Part shown: positions 57,801 to 64,000 of the stretch, piece by piece | Layout: each line of letters begins with the position of its first letter | Numbering within the stretch: position 1 is the stretch's first letter | Source of the DNA: Streptomyces sp. NBC_00289 | Lineage (GTDB): Bacteria; Actinomycetota; Actinomycetes; Streptomycetales; Streptomycetaceae | DNA length: 64,000 nucleotides | Reading direction: 5' to 3' | NCBI RefSeq assembly: GCF_041435115.1 | Contig: NZ_CP108046.1 | Coordinates: 3,596,001-3,660,000 of the forward strand | Position numbers and translations under genes: made by a program | The notes under the pieces: generated by a model | What the model was told of the DNA's origin: nothing | Databases searched by the model: none | What the model saw: the letters and a program-made list of their open reading frames with translations, nothing else

Positions 57801-58749
57801 CGCGGAGACGGTCGGTTCGGCGCAGCAGCACGCGGAGCGGATCCGCGGCGAGTCGCAGCGCCTCAAGTCGGCGGCCGAGGCGGAGGCGGAGCGTCTTGTG
57901 TCGTCCGCCCGCGAGGAGGCCGAGCACACCCTCGACGAGGCTCGCCGGGACTCCAACAAGCGGCGTTCCGAGGCGGCCGAGCAGGTCGACAAGCTCATCA
58001 GCGAGACCGCGGCCGAGGCCGACAAGCTGCTCGCCGAGGCGCAGCAGCAGGCGCAGAAGACGACGGCGGACGCGGAGGGGCAGGCCGACAGCATGGTCGG
58101 CGCGGCCCGCAGCGAGGCCGACCGGCTGGTGTCCGAGGCGACGGTCGAGGGCAACTCGACGGTGGAGAAGGCCCGTACGGACGCGGACGACCTGCTCGTC
58201 GGCGCCCGCCGGGACGCCACCGCGATCCGGGAGCGCGCGGAGGAGCTGCGCGAGCGGATCACGAACGAGATCGAGCAGCTGCACGAGCGGGCCCGCCGCG
58301 AGGCGTCCGAGACGATGAGGTCGACGGGCGACCGCTGTGACGCGCTCATCAAGGCCGCCGAGGAGCAGCTGGGCAAGGCTCAGGCGAAGGCCAAGGAACT
58401 GGTCTCGGAGGCCAATTCGGAGGCGGGCAAGGTGCGTATCGCCGCCGTGAAGAAGGCCGAGGGTCTCCTCAAGGAGGCCGAGCTGAAGAAGGCCACGCTG
58501 GTGCGGGAGGCCGAGGAGCTCAAGGCCGAGGCGATCCGCGAGGCGCGGCGCACGGTCGAGGAGGGCAAGCGCGAGCTGGAGATCCTGGTGCGCCGGCGCG
58601 AGGACATCAACGCCGAGATCTCGCGTGTCCAGGACGTCCTGGAGGCGTTGGAGTCCTTCGAGGCCCCGACGGCGGGCAAGGACGGCGGGGTCAAGGCGGG
58701 CGCCGTGGTCGGCGCTCCCCGTTCGGGCGGCAAGTCGTCAGACAGCTAG
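54868..58749 (+). CDS. scy: Scy, giant coiled-coil scaffold of the polar growth complex
   Basis: 1293 residues from GTG 54868 (VRGYERQEREPAADVDHLSRFEAEMDRLKTEREKAI). The N-terminal 60 residues resemble the DivIVA-like start of Scy/FilP. Residues about 70-1240 are one continuous coiled coil of hendecad type with recurrent EAERLR.EA / AEAERL units. In S. coelicolor Scy nucleates new hyphal tips and recruits DivIVA, FilP and ParA. The C-terminal part (REDINAEISRVQDVLEALESFE) is shared with FilP (RRDSINAQLTNVREML). An in-frame TTG at 54838 lies in the leader and is not favoured. Confidence 0.95.
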   Translation: MRGYERQEREPAADVDHLSRFEAEMDRLKTEREKAIQHAEDLGYQVEVLRAKLHEARRTLMSRPAYDGGDIGYQAEQLLRNAQIQADQLRLDAERELSQARSQTQRILQEHAEQAARLQAELHQEAVTRRQQLDQELAERRQTVESHVNENVAWAEQLRARTEQQARRLLDESRAEAEQAMAAARAEAERVTAEARQRLQSDAEAARAEAEQLLRRARTDAERLINAASTQAQEATDHAEQLRTSTASESDSARRTAQELSRTAEQRIAEADTALREARAEAEKVLTEAKEAAAKALSSAESANEQRTRTAKEQVARLVGEATKEAETTRSDAEQLVADARAEAEKILAEAAEKARSLTAEETASQLAKTAKTAEDVLNKAQEDARQTTRAAAEEAERIRTDAETEADRLRAEAHDIAEQLKGSAKDDTKEYRAKTVELQEEARRLRGEAEQLRADAVAEGEKIRAEARREAVQQIEEAARTAEDLLSKAKADADELRQSATTDSEKVRTEAIERATTLRRQAEETLERTRKEAERHRDEALEQAEGIRNDAEQAGRELRAETERAIETRRAEAAQELTRLHTEAEERLTAAEQALTDAREEASRIRREAAEENERLRAEAAERIRTLQAQAAEEADRLRTEAAADASASRAEGEAIAVRLRSDAVAEAEQLKAEAQDSADRMRAEAQAAAERLAVEASETLAAAQEEAARRRREAEELLGAARQEAGQEREQARAQSEELLASARRRVEDAQAEAVRLVEEADRRANEMVSAAEQHAQQVRDAVAGLHEQAQEEITGLRSAAEHVAGRVRREAEEEAGRVRADAYAERERAAEDASRIRREANEETDAAKSLAEHTVAEAIAEAERLRSDASEHAQRVRTEVSDLVAEADQAASRTRADARDDANRIRSDAANQADTLINEARSEAERLQTETLAEAERLTSETAAEAERVRTEAVTKAERLIADATGDAERLRAEAAETVGSAQQHAERIRGESQRLKSAAEAEAERLVSSAREEAEHTLDEARRDSNKRRSEAAEQVDKLISETAAEADKLLAEAQQQAQKTTADAEGQADSMVGAARSEADRLVSEATVEGNSTVEKARTDADDLLVGARRDATAIRERAEELRERITNEIEQLHERARREASETMRSTGDRCDALIKAAEEQLGKAQAKAKELVSEANSEAGKVRIAAVKKAEGLLKEAELKKATLVREAEELKAEAIREARRTVEEGKRELEILVRRREDINAEISRVQDVLEALESFEAPTAGKDGGVKAGAVVGAPRSGGKSSDS

Positions 58750-58931
58750 CACACAGGTCGAATTGGACACCTTCTGAGGCCTTTGACCAAGTCTTTGGCA
58801 AGCCGTCCGACGGTTAGCCACCCAAAAGGGGTGTCATTCTCCAGATCAAACGCGCATCCGCTCGATGACACACCGCTTCCGGCCCTAGGATTCCACCTAT
58901 CACCTCACCGGTCTCATTCGACAGGAACCCC
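58750..58931 (+). promoter_or_regulatory. scy-filP intergenic region
   Basis: 182 bases. TAGGAT (58886-58891) is the best -10, about 40 bases before the filP ATG; CAGGAA is the likely ribosome site. No terminator hairpin for scy is visible, so some read-through into filP is possible. Confidence 0.4.
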
Positions 58932-59864
58932 ATGAGCGACACTTCCCCCTACGGCTTCGAGCTTGTGCGGCGTGGGTACGACCGCGCGCAGGTGGACGAA
59001 CGGATCTCGAAGCTCGCCTCCGACCGTGACAGCGCTCTCGCCCGCATCACCGCTCTGGAAAAGCGCATCGAGGAGCTCCACCTCGAGACGCAGAACGCCC
59101 AGGCTCAGGTAAGCGACGCCGAGCCGTCGTACGCCGGTCTCGGCGCGCGTGTCGAGAAGATCCTCCGCCTCGCCGAGGAAGAGGCCAAGGATCTGCGAGA
59201 GGAGGCCCGTCGCGCGTCCGAGCAGCACCGCGAGCTTGCCGAGTCGTCGGCCCAGCAGGTCCGCAACGACGCGGAGTCGTTCGCCGCGGAGCGCAAGTCC
59301 AAGGCCGAGGACGAAGGCGTCCGGATCGTCGAGAAGGCCAAGAGCGACGCCTCGCAGCTGCGCTCCGAGGCGCAGAAGGACGCGCAGTCGAAGCGTGAGG
59401 AGGCCGACGCCCTCTTCGAGGAGACCCGCGCCAAGGCCGCGCAGGCCGCCGCCGACTTCGAGACGAACCTCGCCAAGCGCCGCGAGCAGTCCGAGCGGGA
59501 CCTGGCCTCGCGTCAGCAGAAGGCGGAGAAGCGTCTCGCGGAGATCGAGCACCGCGCGGAGCAGCTGCGGCTGGAGGCGGAGAAGCTGCGCACGGACGCC
59601 GAGCGCCGCGCCCGCCAGACCGTCGAGACGGCGCAGCGCCAGGCCGAGGACATCGTGGCCGACGCCAACGCCAAGGCCGACCGCATCCGTTCGGAATCCG
59701 AGCGCGAGCTCGCGGCGCTGACCAACCGCCGCGACTCGATCAACGCCCAGCTGACGAACGTGCGCGAGATGCTGGCGACGCTCACCGGTGCCGCGGTGGC
59801 CGCCGCGACGCCGGCCGAGGACGAGCCGATCTCCCGGGGCGTTCCGGCTCAGCAGTCCCGGTAG
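58932..59864 (+). CDS. filP: FilP, intermediate-filament-like coiled-coil protein
   Basis: 310 residues from ATG 58932 (MSDTSPYGFELVRRGYDRAQVDERISKLASDRDSAL), the same length as FilP of S. coelicolor. The short N-terminal DivIVA-like segment (YGFELVRRGYDRAQVDERI) precedes a long coiled coil (about 30-275) and a flexible Ala/Pro tail. FilP forms a gel-like network behind hyphal tips with DivIVA and gives mechanical rigidity. Follows scy, its larger paralogue. Confidence 0.96.
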   Translation: MSDTSPYGFELVRRGYDRAQVDERISKLASDRDSALARITALEKRIEELHLETQNAQAQVSDAEPSYAGLGARVEKILRLAEEEAKDLREEARRASEQHRELAESSAQQVRNDAESFAAERKSKAEDEGVRIVEKAKSDASQLRSEAQKDAQSKREEADALFEETRAKAAQAAADFETNLAKRREQSERDLASRQQKAEKRLAEIEHRAEQLRLEAEKLRTDAERRARQTVETAQRQAEDIVADANAKADRIRSESERELAALTNRRDSINAQLTNVREMLATLTGAAVAAATPAEDEPISRGVPAQQSR

Positions 59865-59930
59865 CCGTCGGCCGCCGGCTGCCTCCGGGCACCGGTGACC
59901 TCCGGGCATCCGGCAGCTGAACTCCCGCGA

Positions 59931-59962
59931 AGCCCTCTGCCACTCCGGTGGCAGGGGGCTTT
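59931..59962 (+). terminator. terminator after filP
   Basis: AGCCCTCTG... pairs with ...CAGGGGGCTTT around a CACTCCGGTG loop region, imperfect, ending in TTTG. 67 bases after the filP stop. Confidence 0.6.
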
Positions 59963-59971
59963 GTCGCGTCT

Positions 59972-59983
59972 TAGCGTGGCCGC
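59972..59983 (+). promoter_or_regulatory. leaderless -10 of first ABC ATPase gene
   Basis: TAGCGT (59972-59977) lies 6 bases before ATG 59984, with no ribosome site. Confidence 0.5.
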
Positions 59984-60934
59984 ATGATCGAGCTCGAGGG
60001 CCTGACGAAGCGGTATGGCGACAAGGTGGCGGTCAACAACCTCACCTGCACCGTCAGACCCGGCATCGTCACGGGTTTCCTCGGTCCGAACGGCGCCGGG
60101 AAGTCGACGACCATGCGGATGATGCTCGGACTCGACCGCCCCACCGCCGGGGACGTCCGGATCGACAACGAGCACTACGACCGGCTCAAGGACCCGCTGC
60201 GCTACATCGGCGCCCTGCTGGACGCCAAGGCCATGCACGGCGGCCGGAGCGCCTTCAACCATCTGCTGTGCCTCGCCCAGAGCAACGGCATCCCGACCGG
60301 CCGCGTGCACGAGGTGCTGGACACGGTCGGTCTCACCTCGGTCGCGAAGAAGAAGGCCAAGGGCTTCTCCCTGGGCATGGGGCAGCGGCTCGGCATCGCG
60401 GGCGCGCTGCTCGGCGACCCGCGGATCCTGATGTTCGACGAGCCGGTCAACGGCCTCGACCCCGAGGGCATCCACTGGATCCGCAACCTGATGAAGTCCC
60501 TCGCGGCGCAGGGGCGGACCGTGTTCGTGTCGAGTCACCTGATGAGCGAGATGGCGCTGACCGCCGACCACCTCGTCGTCATCGGCCAGGGCCGGCTGCT
60601 CGCCGACACCTCCATGGCCGACTTCATCGGCCAGAACTCCCGTTCGTACGTCCGTATCCGCTCCCCCCAGCGCGAGCGGCTGCTCGATGTGCTGCACGAG
60701 GCCGGGATCACCGCCGTCGAGGCGGGCAGCGGCACGCTGGAGGTGGACGGCGGCAAGCCCGAACACATCGGGGAGCTGGCCGCGCAGCACCAGATCGTGC
60801 TGCATGAGCTGAGCCCCCAGCAGGCCTCCCTGGAGGAGGCGTTCATGCAGCTGACCGCGGAGTCGGTCGAGTACCACGCGCATTCGCAGACGCCCCCGGA
60901 GCAGCAGTGGGGCCACGACCGGACGAGGAGCTGA
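59984..60934 (+). CDS. ABC transporter ATP-binding protein (DrrA/CcmA type), unit 1
   Basis: 316 residues from ATG 59984 (MIELEGLTKRYGDKVAVNN). Walker A GPNGAGKSTT, Q-loop region, signature FSLGMGQRL (noncanonical LSxGQ variant), Walker B RILMFDEPVNGLDPEG, H-loop VFVSSHLMSEM. The C-terminal 90 residues form the extra domain of ABC-2 exporters. Partner permease follows at once. Substrate unknown; close to exporter-type systems for antibiotics or lipids. Confidence 0.93.
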   Translation: MIELEGLTKRYGDKVAVNNLTCTVRPGIVTGFLGPNGAGKSTTMRMMLGLDRPTAGDVRIDNEHYDRLKDPLRYIGALLDAKAMHGGRSAFNHLLCLAQSNGIPTGRVHEVLDTVGLTSVAKKKAKGFSLGMGQRLGIAGALLGDPRILMFDEPVNGLDPEGIHWIRNLMKSLAAQGRTVFVSSHLMSEMALTADHLVVIGQGRLLADTSMADFIGQNSRSYVRIRSPQRERLLDVLHEAGITAVEAGSGTLEVDGGKPEHIGELAAQHQIVLHELSPQQASLEEAFMQLTAESVEYHAHSQTPPEQQWGHDRTRS

Positions 60935-60936
60935 GC

Positions 60937-61707
60937 ATGGCGGCGATCCAGGTCGTCCGGTCCGAATGGACCAAGATCCGGTCGGTGGCGTCGACGGTGT
61001 GGACGCTCTCCCTCACCGTGGTGGTCACCCTCGCCCTCGGCATGCTGATCTCGGCGCTGTCGCGGAACGAGTTCGACAACATGAGCACCAAGGACCAGAT
61101 CTCCTTCGATCCGACGTTCATCAGCTTCGCGGGCATGAGCCTCGGGCAGCTCGCGATGATCGTGTTCGGGGTGCTCGTCGTGTCGAACGAGTACAGCACC
61201 GGAATGATCCGCACCTCGCTGGCCGCGGTGCCGCAGCGCGGCAGGTTCCTGTTCAGCAAGATCGCGGTGGCCACCGGGCTGTCCCTCGCCGTCGGCCTGG
61301 TGACCAGCTTCCTCGCCTTCTTCCTGGGACAGGCGATGCTCGGCTCGCACAGGGCCTCGATCAGCGACACGGGTGTCCTGCGCGCGGTGATCGGCGGGGG
61401 CCTCTACATGACCCTGATCGCGATGTTCTCGATGGGCGTCGCGGCGATGCTGCGCTCCCCGATGCTGTCGCTGGGCATCCTGATGCCGTTCTTCTTCCTG
61501 ATCTCCAACATCCTCGGCAACGTCTCGGCGACGGAGAAGATCGGCCGGTTCCTGCCGGACCAGGCCGGCAGCAGGATCATGCAGGTCGTCACCCCGGTCG
61601 ACGACGACACGCCCTACGGTCCCTGGGGCGGGCTCGGGATCATGGCGCTATGGGTGCTTGCGGCCCTTGCGGGCGGATACGTCCTGCTCAAGCGGCGGGA
61701 CGCGTAG
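60937..61707 (+). CDS. ABC-2 type permease, unit 1
   Basis: 256 residues from ATG 60937; GGAG overlaps the end of the ATPase gene, and the stop of that gene is 2 bases upstream. N-terminal amphipathic segment VRSEWTKIRSVASTVWTL is the ABC-2 hallmark. Six hydrophobic segments: LSLTVVVTLALGMLISAL, LGQLAMIVFGVLVVSNEY, IAVATGLSLAVGLVTSFLAFF, GGGLYMTLIAMFSMGVAAM, LSLGILMPFFFLISNIL, GLGIMALWVLAALAGGYVLL. Membrane half of exporter unit 1. Confidence 0.92.
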   Translation: MAAIQVVRSEWTKIRSVASTVWTLSLTVVVTLALGMLISALSRNEFDNMSTKDQISFDPTFISFAGMSLGQLAMIVFGVLVVSNEYSTGMIRTSLAAVPQRGRFLFSKIAVATGLSLAVGLVTSFLAFFLGQAMLGSHRASISDTGVLRAVIGGGLYMTLIAMFSMGVAAMLRSPMLSLGILMPFFFLISNILGNVSATEKIGRFLPDQAGSRIMQVVTPVDDDTPYGPWGGLGIMALWVLAALAGGYVLLKRRDA

Positions 61708-61824
61708 CCGCCGCGGCCGGGGCTTTGCCTTCCCTTGGGCGGAACCGTCAGCGCCCCGATAAGCTCCTAACCCTTACGGGGGGCGTGTGCCCCGCTGTCC
61801 TGAACCTTTCGATGGGTGCGGAGC

Positions 61825-63093
61825 ATGATCGAGGCAGTCGGCCTGACCAAGCGCTACGGCGACAAGACCGCTGTGTCCAACCTTTCCTTCCAGGTGCGGC
61901 CCGGCGCCGTCACCGGTTTCCTCGGGCCCAACGGCTCGGGCAAGTCGACGACGATGCGGATGATCCTCGGCCTGGACAACCCCACCTCCGGGCAGGTGAC
62001 GATCGGCGGCTTCCCGTACCGCAAGCTGCCCAACGCCCCCCGACAGGTCGGCGCCCTGCTGGACGCCAAGGCGGTGCACGGCGGGCGGCACGCCCGCAAC
62101 CACCTGCTGAGCCTGGCCCAGCTGTCGGGCATCCCGGCCCGGCGGGTGGACGAGGTGCTGGGCGTGGTCGGGCTCCAGGACGTGGCCAGGAAGCGGTCCA
62201 AGGGCTTCTCCCTCGGCATGGGCCAGCGGCTCGGCATCGCGGCCGCGCTGCTCGGCGACCCCCAGGTGCTGCTGTTCGACGAGCCGGTCAACGGCCTCGA
62301 CCCCGAGGGCATCCTCTGGGTGCGGAACCTGATGAAGGCACTCGCGGCGGAGGGTCGGACCGTCTTCGTGTCCAGCCACCTCATGAGCGAGATGGCGCTG
62401 ACCGCCGACCACCTGATCGTCATCGGGCGCGGGCAGCTGCTGTCCGACATGAGCATCCGGGACTTCATCTCGGCGAACTCCGCCGACTTCGCGCGCGTGC
62501 GGACGCCCGACACCGACCCGCAGGTGCGCGAGAAGCTGGCGGGCGCCCTCACCGAGGCCGGCGGACACGTCATGCCGGAGCAGGACGGCGCGCTGCGTGT
62601 CACGGGGCTGGCGCTGCCCCGCATCAGCGACGTCGCGTACGACTCCGGCGTACGGCTGTGGGAGCTGTCGCCGCACCAGGCCTCGCTGGAGGAGGCGTAC
62701 ATGCGGATGACGCAGGGCGCCGTCGACTACCGCTCGACGATCGACCAGAAGGCCGGCCTGATGCAGCCGCTGCCGCCCGGCGCGCAGCCGCCGATGCCGG
62801 TGCCGGGACAGGGCCAGCCGGGCTGGTACGCCCCGCCGCCGCCCCAGCAGGGCGGCCACCCCTTCACGATGCCCCAGGGTCAGCCCGTACCCCAGCAACC
62901 GCCGGGGGCGCAGGGACAGCCGGCACAACCGCCGTCGGGCCCGTACGGCGCGCCCGGTGCCGCTCCCGGCGCGGGTCACCGGAACCCGTACGCGCAGCCG
63001 CCGGCCGCCCCCGCGCAGCCGCCCGCCGCCCCGGCTCCCGCCCAGGGCGCCGCCCCCGTCGCCGACCTGAACAAGCCCGAGGACGCCCGATGA
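61825..63093 (+). CDS. ABC transporter ATP-binding protein, unit 2, with Pro/Gln-rich tail
   Basis: 422 residues from ATG 61825 (MIEAVGLTKRYGDKTAVSN), placed by alignment with unit 1; an in-frame GTG at 61816 is possible and neither has a good ribosome site. Walker A GPNGSGKSTT, signature FSLGMGQRL, Walker B VLLFDEPVNGLDPEG, H-loop VFVSSHLMSEM. About 60% or more identical to unit 1 over the first 220 residues. From about residue 315 a 105-residue Pro/Gln/Gly/Ala tail follows, absent from unit 1. Overlaps its permease by ATGA. Confidence 0.9.
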   Translation: MIEAVGLTKRYGDKTAVSNLSFQVRPGAVTGFLGPNGSGKSTTMRMILGLDNPTSGQVTIGGFPYRKLPNAPRQVGALLDAKAVHGGRHARNHLLSLAQLSGIPARRVDEVLGVVGLQDVARKRSKGFSLGMGQRLGIAAALLGDPQVLLFDEPVNGLDPEGILWVRNLMKALAAEGRTVFVSSHLMSEMALTADHLIVIGRGQLLSDMSIRDFISANSADFARVRTPDTDPQVREKLAGALTEAGGHVMPEQDGALRVTGLALPRISDVAYDSGVRLWELSPHQASLEEAYMRMTQGAVDYRSTIDQKAGLMQPLPPGAQPPMPVPGQGQPGWYAPPPPQQGGHPFTMPQGQPVPQQPPGAQGQPAQPPSGPYGAPGAAPGAGHRNPYAQPPAAPAQPPAAPAPAQGAAPVADLNKPEDAR

Positions 63094-63962
63094 GCACCCC
63101 CCAGCCCCCGATGCAGCAGGGCGCACCCGCCTGGCAGGCGGCGCCCGGTCCCTCGTCGTACCCCACCTACACCTCGCCGATCCCGGTGGTGCGCACGCAC
63201 CTCGGGCACGCGCTCGCCTCGGAGTGGACGAAGATCAGGTCGGTGCGCTCCACGATGTGGACGCTCGGCGTGTTCGTCCTGCTCGTCGTCGGCATCGGGC
63301 TGCTGACCGGCGCGCTCGTCGGCTCCTCGAGTTCGGACCTGTCGGGCGAGAACCCGCTGTCGATGGGGTTCTTCGGGCTGCTGCTCGGCAGCATGTGCCT
63401 CATCACGCTCGGCGTGCTGACCACGGCCTCGGAATACGGCACCGGGATGATCCGCACCACGATGACCGCCTGCCCGACCCGCGGGCGGGTGCTGGCGGCG
63501 AAGTCGATCGTGTTCTTCGGGGTGGCGTTCGTGGTCACGCTGGCCGCCTCCTGCTTCGTCGCCCTGGTGCAGATCCCCCTGCTGGACGGCACCGGTGCCA
63601 AGGACCCCACGGGCCAGGAATGGCTGAAGGCCACGGTCGGCATCTCGCTCTACCTGGCGCTGCTCGGGCTGCTCTCGCTCATCGTCGGCTCGATCATCCG
63701 GCACTCGGCGGGCGCCATCACCATCATGATCGGCGCCGTGCTGGCCCCGCTGGTGATCGCGCTGTTCATGTTCTCGCAGTCGCTGGAGGACGTGCGTCAG
63801 GCCCTGTTCGAGTACTCGATCCCGAACCAGCTCAGCGTCTTCTACTCGAACTCGCTCACGGAGACGGGCCCGTCCGGCTGGGACCCCCTGTGGATCATCC
63901 TCGGGGCGACGGCCGTCGCGTTCGCCGGCGCGTACGCGCTGCTGGAGAAGCGGGACGTGTAG
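63090..63962 (+). CDS. ABC-2 type permease, unit 2, with Pro/Gln-rich N-terminus
   Basis: 290 residues from ATG 63090, overlapping the ATPase stop. Residues 1-35 are Pro/Gln/Ala-rich (PQPPMQQGAPAWQAAPG). Then comes the ABC-2 start ALASEWTKIRSVRSTMWTL and six hydrophobic segments, ending in WIILGATAVAFAGAYALLEKRDV. The SEWTKIRSV..T.WTL block is shared with unit 1. A longer in-frame opening back to 60966 is antiframe to the preceding genes and not real. Confidence 0.92.
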   Translation: MSTPQPPMQQGAPAWQAAPGPSSYPTYTSPIPVVRTHLGHALASEWTKIRSVRSTMWTLGVFVLLVVGIGLLTGALVGSSSSDLSGENPLSMGFFGLLLGSMCLITLGVLTTASEYGTGMIRTTMTACPTRGRVLAAKSIVFFGVAFVVTLAASCFVALVQIPLLDGTGAKDPTGQEWLKATVGISLYLALLGLLSLIVGSIIRHSAGAITIMIGAVLAPLVIALFMFSQSLEDVRQALFEYSIPNQLSVFYSNSLTETGPSGWDPLWIILGATAVAFAGAYALLEKRDV

Positions 63963-64000
63963 AGCCGGGAGACCGGCGTCAGAATCTGGGCGCGTTCCGG

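Noticed and set aside
54643..58284. 1213-residue open frame antisense to scy, Leu/Gly/Arg-rich
   Set aside because: It is the mirror of the highly biased scy repeats (GAG/GCC codons read backwards). Long antisense frames are expected in high-GC repetitive genes; scy itself has the correct third-position bias and known family motifs.
54900..58700. Repetitive DNA in scy considered as a CRISPR or minisatellite array
   Set aside because: The repeats are codon-level coiled-coil hendecads of variable sequence within one reading frame, with no fixed repeat-spacer unit.
60966..63962. 998-residue open frame covering the first permease, the second ATPase and the second permease
   Set aside because: Only its last 290 codons (from ATG 63090) are a real gene. 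The rest runs out of frame through genes with clear family motifs.
59984..63962. Reading the two ABC units as an antibiotic-resistance cassette
   Set aside because: ATPase and permease are of the DrrA/ABC-2 type, but no biosynthetic or resistance genes accompany them; the substrate cannot be inferred.

Overview
The window is high-GC DNA with GTG/TTG starts, frequent leaderless promoters and 4-base ATGA/GTGA gene overlaps. It is clearly a Streptomyces chromosome. From memory, the gene order matches the conserved core of S. coelicolor around SCO5447 to SCO5392, read left to right with numbers descending: M4 protease, GlgP, GlgE/TreS/Pep2/GlgB, PfkA, Pta-AckA, Pyk, IcmA, AbsC, MeaB, thiolase, methylmalonyl-CoA epimerase, Scy, FilP. 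No rRNA, tRNA, CRISPR array or intact mobile element was seen.

Layout. 1-4550: two tandem secreted M4 metalloproteases (the first cut by the window edge and carrying an extra P domain), a DUF1990 protein and a possible transposase relic. 4552-17129: storage-glucan and trehalose metabolism, with alpha-glucan phosphorylase on the minus strand, a subtilisin-type protease, then glgE-treS-mak-glgB; this GlgB has a 168-residue lysine/alanine tail like a bacterial histone-H1 protein. 17141-20534: a dispersed intergenic repeat, a HelD-type RNA-polymerase helicase, and a MerR-thioredoxin pair with a perfect operator. 20613-24668: dctA, divergent from a CitA/DcuS-like two-component system. 25138-32130: an XRE regulator, phosphofructokinase, Pta-AckA and pyruvate kinase (glycolysis and acetate overflow). 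32223-36515: accessory island with a very large secreted, alanine-rich coiled-coil protein that looks like a polymorphic toxin, contains a TTA (bldA-dependent) codon at residue 17, and is followed by a likely immunity gene. 36844-39600: DUF6230 / DUF6114 / Ser-Pro-rich secreted protein operon.

40270-48709: thioredoxin-TPR protein, TetR, isobutyryl-CoA mutase large subunit behind a 22-bp palindromic promoter, small membrane proteins and a MarR regulator, three AIM24 paralogues in a row, and an AbsC-like MarR. 48706-51688: OmpR-type two-component system divergent from a secreted PepSY protein. 51864-54657: MeaB, acetyl-CoA acetyltransferase and methylmalonyl-CoA epimerase, which with IcmA form the C4/propionyl-CoA acyl-rearrangement set. 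54868-59864: scy and filP, the coiled-coil proteins of the tip-growth apparatus. 59984-63962: two consecutive ATPase-permease ABC pairs that look like a duplication.

The most interesting items are the TTA-containing toxin-like gene with its small partner, the histone-like tail on GlgB, the operator-in-promoter palindromes in front of icmA, pyk, the XRE gene and the MerR gene, and the three-gene AIM24 cluster. All functional calls rest on reading the translated sequence and on knowledge of families; no database search was run.
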